Source: Alphaproteobacteria bacterium | Lineage (GTDB): Bacteria; Pseudomonadota; Alphaproteobacteria; RF32; CAG-239 | Length of the DNA stretch: 5,615 nt | NCBI GenBank assembly: GCA_017452115.1 | Contig: JAFTNB010000014.1 | Span: 1 to 5,615, forward strand | Reading direction: 5' to 3' | Part shown: piece by piece, positions 1-4,860 of the stretch | Position numbering within the stretch: position 1 is the first letter of the stretch | Layout of the letters: every line of letters begins with the position of its first letter | Notes under the pieces: generated by a model | What the model was told of the DNA's origin: nothing | Database searches by the model: none | Seen by the model: only the letters and a program-made list of their open reading frames with translations | Position numbers and translations under genes: made by a program

Positions 1-15
1 AAATAGGAGGTTTTT

Positions 16-837
16 ATGAGAACATTGAATGAAGATGAAATCAAATTGTTAATGAGTAGTGATGAATATTTGAATAGTGATAATCCAAATCATGATAATA
101 TTGTAAATCAAGTTTTACGTAGCTGGGAAAATTTGTATCCGGAAGATGAGCGGAATTCTAATCCGGAAAATTATTATGTTTGGCGGTGTGTCGGTGATGA
201 TAAAACTAGAACAACACATGCTGAACGAGAGGGACAGGTATTTGCTTGGGATAATCCACCGGAAGGTGGACATCCGGGGGAGGATTATAATTGCCGTTGT
301 TGGGCAGAAGATTATGAACCGCCGTTAAGTCGGATTCATGAAAGTCAGGAAAATGATTATGAGTATCTGTCTTTTGATGGAAAAAAGTTGAATTTGTTTA
401 AAAATGGTGAAAATGTAAAATCTTGGGATGCAATGTCCGGTCAACCAGAATACCAATGTGATGAATATCAAAATATTGCAGATAAAGGTCCGCTTCCAGA
501 AAGTGAATGGTTAGTTAAACAGGATAATTATCAGAACTTTTATAGAGATCAAAGTGTGGCAAGTATGATTGGCGGGATGTTTAGTAATCATTTCATACGT
601 TTAGGAAGTTGGCCCGGAGGTTTGCCCTCATGGGGAGAAAATAGAATTTGGTTGGAAAAAGGAAAATACACGGATAACAAAGGCAGAAAAAATTTTTCAA
701 TTCATGGTGGTTGGAATTTTGGTTCTCGTGGGTGTGTTGATATTCCATGGCAAATGAGTGAATTTGTAGAGGAATTTAGAAAATACGGTAAGGATATGGT
801 ACTATCTGTAAAGTATCCTCATAATACTTGTTGGTAA
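16..837 (+). CDS. MuF-like / Tlde1-like (DUF2778) L,D-transpeptidase-fold toxin, putative
   Basis: The 273-residue protein has two recognisable parts. Residues about 53-103 match the C-terminal end of phage MuF/SPP1 gp7 minor head proteins: W56, D61, R65, H68, G73, a Pro/Gly-rich stretch, then NCRC at 92-95. Residues about 115-268 resemble Tlde1/DUF2778 proteins: the opening YLSFDGKKLNLFKNG, then GPLPESEW at 158-165, then IHGGWNFGSRGCVDI at 229-243. The likely catalytic residues are H230 and C240, with S237; the ten-residue His-Cys offset equals that of Salmonella Tlde1, a T6SS effector that attacks peptidoglycan tetrapeptides in the periplasm. No signal peptide or membrane segment is visible, so delivery would need a virion or secretion route. 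The MuF part is short; the usual long N-terminal head domain is missing and residues 1-50 are acidic and unassigned. AGGAGG at 5-10 lies 5 nt before the ATG. A MuF toxin is the best reading; a host-acting L,D-transpeptidase or decayed prophage gene is the alternative. Confidence 0.78.
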   Translation: MRTLNEDEIKLLMSSDEYLNSDNPNHDNIVNQVLRSWENLYPEDERNSNPENYYVWRCVGDDKTRTTHAEREGQVFAWDNPPEGGHPGEDYNCRCWAEDYEPPLSRIHESQENDYEYLSFDGKKLNLFKNGENVKSWDAMSGQPEYQCDEYQNIADKGPLPESEWLVKQDNYQNFYRDQSVASMIGGMFSNHFIRLGSWPGGLPSWGENRIWLEKGKYTDNKGRKNFSIHGGWNFGSRGCVDIPWQMSEFVEEFRKYGKDMVLSVKYPHNTCW

Positions 838-844
838 TACGATG

Positions 845-873
845 TTTACAAAGACTATTATTTATATTATTAT
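845..873 (+). promoter_or_regulatory. Candidate sigma70 promoter for the small membrane protein gene
   Basis: TTTACA (845-850) and TATTAT (868-873) are separated by 17 nt, each matching five of six consensus bases. The start would fall near 880, about 20 nt before the ATG at 901. The region is very AT-rich, so chance matches are common. If real, it lets the downstream gene be transcribed independently of the toxin gene. Confidence 0.42.
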
Positions 874-900
874 ACTCAAAAAGTAGTAAAGGTGCGTTTG

Positions 901-1224
901 ATGAATATTCTAAATAAAGTAACTCACGTTTTTTTGAATTTGATTTTTATTATAGGTTGGATTGGATTTGTCGGCTTTGTGGTATTTGAGTTAATTTTTT
1001 TTGTTCCTGCTTTGTTTCAATCGATGAACGTTGAGGTACTTTATTGGTTGTGGTTGGCTTGTTTTATTGCTATTTGTTTTTATTATCCATTGTTATTTCG
1101 AGATTATTATAAGAAATTTTTTGCAGTTAAGGTTTTGGTTAGGGAGAAAACTATCATAATTATTAAATGTTTGTGGTTGGCTATTTTAATGATTATGAGT
1201 CGAAGCTTTCTTCTACTTACTTAA
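901..1224 (+). CDS. Small three-helix membrane protein, candidate immunity protein
   Basis: I do not recognise a family for this 107-residue protein. It is strongly hydrophobic, with three probable transmembrane segments at residues about 10-37, 45-66 and 84-106. Charged residues cluster between the second and third (RDYYKK at 67-72, then REK at 81-83). ATG 901 is chosen over the in-frame GTG at 892 because AAAGG at 888-892 sits 8 nt before the ATG and overlaps the GTG. It begins 63 nt after the MuF/Tlde1-like gene on the same strand and may have its own promoter at 845-873. By position, size and membrane location it is a good candidate for the immunity protein of that toxin; known Tlde1 immunity proteins are also envelope-located, but no sequence match is claimed. 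A phage holin-like role is the main alternative. That it is a gene is fairly sure; the function is inferred from context only. Confidence 0.7.
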   Translation: MNILNKVTHVFLNLIFIIGWIGFVGFVVFELIFFVPALFQSMNVEVLYWLWLACFIAICFYYPLLFRDYYKKFFAVKVLVREKTIIIIKCLWLAILMIMSRSFLLLT

Positions 1225-1333
1225 TAGAATTTTGAATATGATGTGTGGTAGTTGTGGCTTATTTATGATTTTTGCTTGTGTTTATTATCAGATATTTTAT
1301 GTTTAGCATATTATAAAATTTTAGGAGATGACA

Positions 1334-1816
1334 ATGTTTAAAGGTTTTTTAGGTGAATTTAAGAAATTTGCAATGCGCGGTAATGTTATAGATATGGCTG
1401 TCGGTATTATCATCGGGGCTGCGTTTGGTAAAATTGTGGACTCTATGGTTAAAGATGTGATTATGCCGCCAATCGGTTTGTTACTGGGTAAAGTTGATTT
1501 TACAAATCTGTTTTTTGTGCTCAAAGAAGGTGCTGTGGCGGCTCCATATCTTTCGCTTGATGCCGCACAAAAAGCCGGTGCTGTTACTCTTAATATCGGT
1601 TTGTTTGTAAATGCTTTAATCAGCTTTTTGATTGTAGCTTTTGCAGTATTCATTTTGATTAAGGCAATTAATGAATTGCAGGCAAAAATGGATAAGAAAG
1701 AAAAAGCAGATGCAGCTAAAGCGGCTCCGACAACAAAAACTTGCCCGTATTGTTGTTCGGAAATTCCTCTTAAAGCAGTGCGTTGTCCAAACTGTACTTC
1801 AGAACTGAAAGAATAG
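1334..1816 (+). CDS. mscL: Large-conductance mechanosensitive channel MscL with zinc-ribbon tail
   Basis: MscL forms a homopentameric inner-membrane pore that opens under membrane tension and releases solutes during osmotic downshock. The 160-residue protein starts with the family hallmark [20 protein letters not shown], followed by the Gly/Ala-rich pore helix TM1 (about 15-45, [14 protein letters not shown]) and TM2 (about 86-110). The cytoplasmic helix, about 111-130, is followed by an extra tail with CPYC at 137-140 and CPNC at 151-154, a four-cysteine zinc-ribbon-like knuckle that shorter MscL proteins such as the E. coli one lack. ATG 1334 is chosen over ATG 1328 because AGGAG at 1323-1327 abuts the earlier codon but lies 6 nt before 1334. 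It is a single-gene unit closed by the hairpin at 1819-1852. No convincing promoter was found in 1225-1320; TTGTGT (1276) with TATGTT (1298) is a weak possibility. Confidence 0.96.
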   Translation: MFKGFLGEFKKFAMRGNVIDMAVGIIIGAAFGKIVDSMVKDVIMPPIGLLLGKVDFTNLFFVLKEGAVAAPYLSLDAAQKAGAVTLNIGLFVNALISFLIVAFAVFILIKAINELQAKMDKKEKADAAKAAPTTKTCPYCCSEIPLKAVRCPNCTSELKE

Positions 1817-1818
1817 TT

Positions 1819-1852
1819 AAATAAGAGGAGATTGAAAAATCTCCTCTTATTT
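1819..1852 (+). terminator. Perfect 15-bp hairpin after mscL, intrinsic terminator
   Basis: Bases 1819-1833 and 1838-1852 are exact reverse complements enclosing a GAAA tetraloop, starting 2 nt after the mscL stop. The 3' arm ends in CTTATTT, giving a short interrupted U-stretch inside the stem, and is followed by GAAG rather than a long T-run. It separates mscL from the rplK promoter. Confidence 0.8.
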
Positions 1853-1863
1853 GAAGAAAATGC

Positions 1864-1891
1864 TTGCAATTTGAATCGGTTGTGGTATATA
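1864..1891 (+). promoter_or_regulatory. Probable sigma70 promoter of the rplKA(JL) operon
   Basis: TTGCAA (1864-1869) is followed after 16 nt by TATATA (1886-1891); TATAAG at 1888 with an 18-nt spacer is an alternative. The following bases GGGCG (1893-1897) form a GC-rich discriminator before a start near 1898. That composition is typical of ribosomal promoters under stringent (ppGpp/DksA) control, which is an inference here. It lies just after the mscL hairpin and gives a leader of about 140 nt before rplK. Confidence 0.65.
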
Positions 1892-1900
1892 AGGGCGACT

Positions 1901-1930
1901 CTTTTCAGAGGGATTAATCTATTTGAAAAG
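1901..1930 (+). promoter_or_regulatory. Hairpin at the 5' end of the rplK leader
   Basis: CTTTTCA (1901-1907) pairs with TGAAAAG (1924-1930) around a 16-nt loop that contains the palindrome GATTAATC. It would sit within the first few bases of the transcript from the promoter at 1864-1891, where it could stabilise the 5' end. There is no T-run, so it is not a terminator. Confidence 0.4.
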
Positions 1931-1987
1931 TGCGAATCGTGTGAGGGTGGTTTTTTATAACTGTCCTTGAATTAATGTTTAATAACT

Positions 1988-2017
1988 CGTGGGAGGCCAG
2001 CCATGGTCCGAACCACG
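1988..2017 (+). promoter_or_regulatory. rplK leader hairpin, probable L1 autoregulatory site
   Basis: CGTGG (1988-1992) pairs with CCACG (2013-2017). Inside, GG-CCA (1995-1999) pairs with TGG-T-CC (2004-2009) around loop GCCA, with an asymmetric internal loop of GA opposite GAA. The string GTGGGAGG at 1989-1996 is also found in the 23S rRNA stalk that binds ribosomal protein L1. Free L1 is known to repress translation of the L11 (rplK-rplA) mRNA in E. coli by binding such a leader copy. The site ends 21 nt before the rplK ATG at 2039, well placed for translational control. The in-frame ATG at 2003 lies inside this structure and is not the start. Confidence 0.72.
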
Positions 2018-2038
2018 AACCTAACAAGAGGTATGAAA

Positions 2039-2476
2039 ATGGCTAAGTCTAAAAAGAAAATTTTAGGTTTAATCAAGCTTCAAATCCCTGCAGGTAAAGC
2101 TAACCCATCTCCTCCGGTTGGTCCTGCTTTGGGACAAAAAGGCTTGAATATTATGGAATTTTGTAAAGCATTCAATGCTGCTACTCAGAAAATGGAACCG
2201 GGTATTCCTGTTCCGGTTGTGATTACTGCGTTTGAAGATAAGTCTTTTACTTTCGAAACAAAACTTCCTCCGGTGTCTTATTATTTGAAAAAAGCTGCTA
2301 ATGTTAAAGGCGGCTCTAAAGAACCGGGTAAAGTTGTTGCCGGTCAAATTACAATCGCTCAAGTTAAAGAAATTGCTGAAGCTAAAATGCCAGATTTGAA
2401 TTGCTCTTCTGTTGAAGCTGCTATGAATATGGTTAAAGGTCAAGCTGTTTCTATGGGTATTAAGGTTGTGGAGTAG
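2039..2476 (+). CDS. rplK: 50S ribosomal protein L11
   Basis: L11 binds the GTPase-associated region of 23S rRNA together with L10-L12, and helps elongation factors and the stringent-response enzyme RelA sense the ribosome. The 145-residue protein has the N-terminal Pro-rich domain ([20 protein letters not shown] at 16-35, then LNIMEF) and the C-terminal rRNA-binding domain with the signature [20 protein letters not shown] at 122-141. The length is normal for the family. The ATG at 2039 is chosen because AAGAGG (2026-2031) is 7 nt upstream and the next residues are AKSKKK as in most L11 proteins; ATGs at 2003 and 2033 are in frame but lie in the leader hairpin or too close to the ribosome-binding site. 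It is first in an operon with rplA, one base apart. Unusually, nusG does not precede it. Confidence 0.98.
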   Translation: MAKSKKKILGLIKLQIPAGKANPSPPVGPALGQKGLNIMEFCKAFNAATQKMEPGIPVPVVITAFEDKSFTFETKLPPVSYYLKKAANVKGGSKEPGKVVAGQITIAQVKEIAEAKMPDLNCSSVEAAMNMVKGQAVSMGIKVVE

Positions 2477-2477
2477 T

Positions 2478-3164
2478 ATGATGTCAGGAAAAAGAATTGT
2501 AAACGCATACAAAAACGTAGATAAAAATCAATCTTACGCTCTTGCTGATGCTGTAAAAATCGTTAAAGACAATGCTACTGCTAAATTTGACGAAACTATT
2601 GATTTGGCTATCAATCTTGGTGTTGATCCGAAACATGCTGACCAAATGGTTCGCGGCGTTTGTTCTTTGCCTCACGGTAATGGTAAAACTGTTCGTGTTG
2701 CTGTTTTGGCGCAAGGTGAAAAAGCTGATGAAGCTAAGGCTGCAGGTGCTGATATTGTTGGTGCTGAAAACCTTATCGACACAATCCTTTCCGGTAAAGT
2801 AGATTTTGATAGATGTATCGCTACTCCGGATATGATGGGATTGGCTGGTCGCGTAGCACGTGTTTTGGGACCTAAAGGTTTGATGCCAAACCCAAAACTC
2901 GGTACAGTTACTACCGATGTAGCAACAGCTGTGCAAAAAGCTAAAGCCGGTGAAGTTCAATATCGTGTTGAAAAAAATGGTATTGTTCATGCCGGTATTG
3001 GTAAAGCAAGTTTCTCTGAAGATAAAATTCTTGAGAATGCCAAAACCTTTATTGACGCGATTGTTAAAGCAAAACCTGCCGGTGCAAAAGGTACTTATAT
3101 GAAAAAAGTTACTTTGAGCAGCACAATGGGTGTGGGTGTTCGCGTTGATGTTTCTTCTCTCTAA
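2478..3164 (+). CDS. rplA: 50S ribosomal protein L1
   Basis: L1 binds the mobile stalk of 23S rRNA near the E site, helps release deacylated tRNA, and when in excess represses its own operon. The 228-residue protein has the L1 signature across residues 110-144 ([36 protein letters not shown]) and ends in VRVDVSSL; the length fits the family. The gene follows the rplK stop after a single base, so the two are translationally coupled. GGAG at 2470-2473 lies within the end of rplK. Both ATG 2478 and ATG 2481 are possible; 2481 has the better 7-nt spacing and would give 227 residues. A structured 375-nt gap without other genes follows before rplJ. Confidence 0.98.
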   Translation: MMSGKRIVNAYKNVDKNQSYALADAVKIVKDNATAKFDETIDLAINLGVDPKHADQMVRGVCSLPHGNGKTVRVAVLAQGEKADEAKAAGADIVGAENLIDTILSGKVDFDRCIATPDMMGLAGRVARVLGPKGLMPNPKLGTVTTDVATAVQKAKAGEVQYRVEKNGIVHAGIGKASFSEDKILENAKTFIDAIVKAKPAGAKGTYMKKVTLSSTMGVGVRVDVSSL

Positions 3165-3195
3165 TTTATAGCGAGATTAAACATAAAAAAGTTTC

Positions 3196-3249
3196 GGGTG
3201 GTGAACTTATCACCACCCACTCTTCAAGGGTTGGAGAGATTGTGGGTGG
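3196..3249 (+). promoter_or_regulatory. Two mutually exclusive hairpins after rplA
   Basis: GGGTGGTGA (3196-3204) pairs with TCACCACCC (3210-3218) around a 5-nt loop. The overlapping string CCACCCAC (3213-3220) can instead pair with GTGGGTGG (3242-3249), extended inside by TCT (3221-3223) with AGA (3237-3239). Only one of the two can form at a time. Neither is followed by a T-run, so neither is a plain terminator. The position, 31 nt after the rplA stop and just before the L10 leader core, suggests RNA processing or a conformational switch; this is inference. Confidence 0.5.
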
Positions 3250-3291
3250 GTGGATAGAGTTTGCCGGCAATGTGAAAATCCTTGGAAAAAA

Positions 3292-3416
3292 CTGTCCAAG
3301 ACCGTAGGTGGTCGGCATGTTGTGAGTGAACTGTTTGGTGAACGTAGCAAATGCAAATCTTAATTTCCTACGCAGACGGGAGTAGAAAATATTTATATCT
3401 TTTTTCTCCTGGACAG
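3292..3416 (+). promoter_or_regulatory. L10 leader: L10(L12)4-binding autoregulatory structure
   Basis: AAGACCGTAGG (3298-3308) and CCTACGCAGACGG (3367-3379) closely match the core of the E. coli rplJ leader as I remember it (AAGACCGCAGG ... CCUGCGUAGACGG). In both, CTTAAT precedes the second part (here 3359-3364). CGTAGG (3303-3308) pairs with CCTACG (3367-3372), and the outer CTGTCCA (3292-3298) pairs with TGGACAG (3410-3416). The apical part, 3309-3358, is longer than in E. coli and can form its own stem, GCAT/ATGC plus TTGT/GCAA (3315-3323 with 3347-3354). Excess L10-L12 complex is known to bind this element and repress rplJL translation. The rest of the 375-nt gap (3165-3539) holds the hairpins at 3196-3249, a CCGTTAAGAC string at 3428-3437 also resembling the E. 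coli leader, and no gene that I can support. Confidence 0.82.
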
Positions 3417-3539
3417 AGTTTGGGTTCCGTTAAGACATGGAGCATGAGTTTGGGAGAGTTTTTATTTTCCTCTTCTTCGGTCTTGGCGGGTGTGTAAAAA
3501 GACAACGTCTATATGGATGTTGAAATTGGAGACAATTAA

Positions 3540-4022
3540 GTGAACCGCGAAGAAAAAACACAATTACTTAGCGAACTGCATGAACTGTTCTCTAACTCTG
3601 AAATCATTGTCGTTTCTCATTATAAAGGATTGACAGTTAAAGAAATTTCAGATCTTAGAAATAATATCAGAAAAGCAGGTGCTGGGTTTAGAGTTACTAA
3701 AAACCGGATTACTCGTCTTGCTCTTAAAGATACAAACTTTGAAGGTTTGATTGACTTGTTCAAAGGACCAACAGCAATTGCATTTGCTAATGATCCGATT
3801 TCTGCCTGCAAAGCTTGTGTTGAATTTGCTAAAACTAATGAAAAATTGCTCATCGTTGGTGGAGCTATGGGAACAGGTGTTCTTTCTATTGATGAAATTA
3901 ATAAGCTTGCATCTATTCCATCTCTCGACGAACTTCGTGCAAAAATCATTGGTTTGTTGCAAGCTCCTGCTGCTCAGTTGGCAAGAGTTACAAAAGCTTA
4001 TTCCGAAAAAGAAGCAGCTTAA
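3540..4022 (+). CDS. rplJ: 50S ribosomal protein L10
   Basis: L10 anchors the L12 dimers of the ribosomal stalk to 23S rRNA beside L11 and represses its own mRNA when in excess. The 160-residue protein has the family pattern: MNREEKTQLLSELHELF, then the conserved HYKGLTV at 27-33, the helix LRNNIRKAGAGFRVTKN at 39-55, and FKGPTAIAF at 74-82. A C-terminal helix (about 128-155) binds L12 dimers; the protein is slightly shorter than many L10 proteins (165-175). It starts with GTG rather than ATG; GGAG at 3528-3531 lies 8 nt upstream and no better in-frame start exists nearby. The non-ATG start fits a gene under translational repression. It is preceded by the L10 leader and followed after 108 nt by rplL. 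Confidence 0.97.
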   Translation: MNREEKTQLLSELHELFSNSEIIVVSHYKGLTVKEISDLRNNIRKAGAGFRVTKNRITRLALKDTNFEGLIDLFKGPTAIAFANDPISACKACVEFAKTNEKLLIVGGAMGTGVLSIDEINKLASIPSLDELRAKIIGLLQAPAAQLARVTKAYSEKEAA

Positions 4023-4034
4023 GTATAAGGCAAT

Positions 4035-4081
4035 TTTTGCGTGTGGACTTTGATTATGAGTTACAAAGTTTATAAGCAAAA
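4035..4081 (+). other. Nested inverted repeat between rplJ and rplL
   Basis: TTTTGC (4035-4040) pairs with GCAAAA (4076-4081), and inside it ACTTTG (4047-4052) pairs with CAAAGT (4064-4069); the two helices are separated by a symmetrical 6/6-nt internal loop. There is no T-run downstream that would mark a terminator. It could affect mRNA stability and so the excess of L12 over L10, since four or more L12 copies are needed per L10. The helices are short and AU-rich, so the structure may be fortuitous. Confidence 0.35.
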
Positions 4082-4130
4082 GAGTAAAACGTTATTTTAA
4101 TTTATAAAAATTTTATTTGGAGATAAAGAT

Positions 4131-4499
4131 ATGGCCGATTTAGCCAAATTAGTTGATGAATTGTCAGCTTTGACTGTTATGGAAGCTGCTGACTTGTCTA
4201 AAATGTTAGAAGAAAAATGGGGCGTTTCTGCCGCTGCTGCTGTAGCTGTAGCTGCCGGTGGTGCTGCTGCTCCTGCTGCTGAAGAAAAAGATGAATTCGA
4301 TGTAATTCTCGCTGATGCAGGTGCTAACAAAATTAACGTAATTAAAGAAATTCGTGCTATCACACAACTCGGCTTGAAAGAAGCTAAAGACCTCGTTGAT
4401 GGTGCTCCGAAAACTGTTAAAGAAGGCGCTCCTAAGGCTGAAGCTGAAGAAATCAAAGCTAAGTTGGAAGCTGCTGGGGCTAAAGTTGAACTCAAGTAA
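4131..4499 (+). CDS. rplL: 50S ribosomal protein L7/L12
   Basis: L7/L12 forms the flexible stalk that recruits translation GTPases (EF-Tu, EF-G, IF2) and stimulates GTP hydrolysis. The 122-residue protein shows the N-terminal dimerisation and L10-binding region (1-32, [21 protein letters not shown]), an Ala/Gly-rich hinge at 34-50, and the C-terminal factor-binding domain from about 53. That domain carries [20 protein letters not shown] at 67-86 and [20 protein letters not shown] at 88-107. The length is standard. GGAG at 4119-4122 is 8 nt before the ATG. Codon use is strongly biased to a few codons (GCT for Ala, AAA for Lys), as expected of a very highly expressed gene. It ends the r-protein block; a palindrome and a terminator follow before rpoB. 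Confidence 0.99.
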   Translation: MADLAKLVDELSALTVMEAADLSKMLEEKWGVSAAAAVAVAAGGAAAPAAEEKDEFDVILADAGANKINVIKEIRAITQLGLKEAKDLVDGAPKTVKEGAPKAEAEEIKAKLEAAGAKVELK

Positions 4500-4512
4500 T
4501 TTTAAGCACGCG

Positions 4513-4618
4513 GAGCTTGCAATAGGTTCATCATACTAGGTTGCAGCTCGCTCGTGTACGTTTTCTTGTGTACACGTCGCTCGCTTTAACCGTCGTAGCA
4601 TGAACCTCTATCAAGCTC
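4513..4618. repeat. Large imperfect palindromic element downstream of rplL
   Basis: GAGCTTG (4513-4519) and AGGTTCAT (4524-4531) are mirrored by ATGAACCT (4600-4607) and CAAGCTC (4612-4618), with an identical 4-nt gap on each side. Further inside, GGTT (4539-4542) pairs with AACC (4588-4591), and CGTGTAC (4553-4559) pairs with GTACACG (4570-4576) around a 10-nt loop. The arms also carry CGCTCG repeats. The element is much more GC-rich than the surrounding intergenic DNA. It looks like a dispersed palindromic repeat or a long RNA hairpin (possible RNase III target), but copy number cannot be judged from this window. Confidence 0.65.
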
Positions 4619-4638
4619 GCCGTCTAGAGTAAGTTAAG

Positions 4639-4673
4639 AAAGAAGTTGTTTGTAAAAAACAACTTCTTTTTTT
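4639..4673 (+). terminator. Strong intrinsic terminator between rplL and rpoB
   Basis: A perfect 13-bp stem (4639-4651 with 4657-4669) encloses loop GTAAA, and the T-run TTTTTTT at 4667-4673 completes a classic rho-independent terminator. It lies 140 nt after the rplL stop. In E. coli a partial terminator at the same junction lowers rpoBC transcription relative to rplJL; this one may do the same or terminate fully, with rpoB served by its own promoter. Confidence 0.92.
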
Positions 4674-4710
4674 GTTGAAAAAATTTATGTAGGTTGGCTA
4701 CACTAGGATT

Positions 4711-4738
4711 TTGACCGCTTTGTTTTTTATGCTATAAT
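4711..4738 (+). promoter_or_regulatory. Near-consensus sigma70 promoter after the rplL terminator
   Basis: TTGACC (4711-4716, five of six) and a perfect TATAAT (4733-4738) are separated by 16 nt, so a start is expected near 4745. It is the best promoter match in the window. It comes 38 nt after the rplL terminator and before a second terminator at 4827-4860, so it drives either a short RNA or an attenuated rpoBC leader. Confidence 0.8.
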
Positions 4739-4744
4739 TCTCAA

Positions 4745-4860
4745 ATCATTAACTTTTAGCGAGGGTGCTGAAGATTAGGGAAGGGTGATTTTTGTTTCTA
4801 TTCGTAGCAAATATCAAATTTTTGCTAAAGCGCTAGATGTAGGAGCGCTTTGTTTTTTTT
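4745..4860 (+). ncRNA. Candidate small RNA (about 115 nt) or attenuated rpoBC leader
   Basis: The segment is bounded by a near-consensus promoter (TATAAT ending at 4738) and an intrinsic terminator ending at 4860, and it holds no open reading frame that I can support. The first half contains a purine-rich stretch at 4760-4788 (GAGGGTG, then AGGGAAGGGTG). The second half has a hairpin TAGCAAA (4805-4811) with TTTGCTA (4821-4827), followed directly by the terminator stem. I recognise no known RNA family. It may be an independent small RNA or the 5' part of a long rpoBC leader whose read-through is controlled. The start is placed by distance from the -10 box and may be off by a few bases. Confidence 0.55.
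4827..4860 (+). terminator. Intrinsic terminator ending the candidate small RNA
   Basis: AAAGCGCT (4827-4834) pairs with AGCGCTTT (4844-4851) around a 9-nt loop and is followed by G and then eight T residues (4853-4860). This is the second terminator between rplL and rpoB, 384 nt upstream of the rpoB start. Confidence 0.86.

Noticed and set aside
1225..1333. Promoter for mscL
   Set aside because: Several weak -35/-10 pairs can be drawn in this AT-rich gap (for example TTGTGT with TATGTT), none better than chance.
1321..1869. Open frame on the minus strand opposite mscL
   Set aside because: It is the antisense shadow of mscL, has no family resemblance, and would run through the terminator hairpin.
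2003..2038. Upstream in-frame ATG codons (2003, 2033) as the rplK start
   Set aside because: 2003 lies inside the L1-site hairpin without a ribosome-binding site, and 2033 is only 1 nt after AAGAGG; 2039 has good spacing and the usual L11 N-terminus.
3261..3270. Perfect 10-bp palindrome TTGCCGGCAA
   Set aside because: No loop for an RNA hairpin and a single copy; could be an operator half-site but nothing supports it.
3343..3352. CGTAGCAAAT shared by the L10 leader and the candidate small RNA (4803-4812)
   Set aside because: A 10-nt match is expected by chance in 5.6 kb of AT-rich DNA, and both copies are in the same orientation, so they cannot base-pair.
4097..4495. Ala/Ser-rich open frame on the minus strand opposite rplL
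   Set aside because: A mirror of the strongly biased GCT/AAA codon use of rplL; the composition is an artefact.
4500..4680. CRISPR array or tRNA in the structured region after rplL
   Set aside because: No regularly spaced repeats and no cloverleaf or T-loop motif; the structure is one palindrome plus a terminator.
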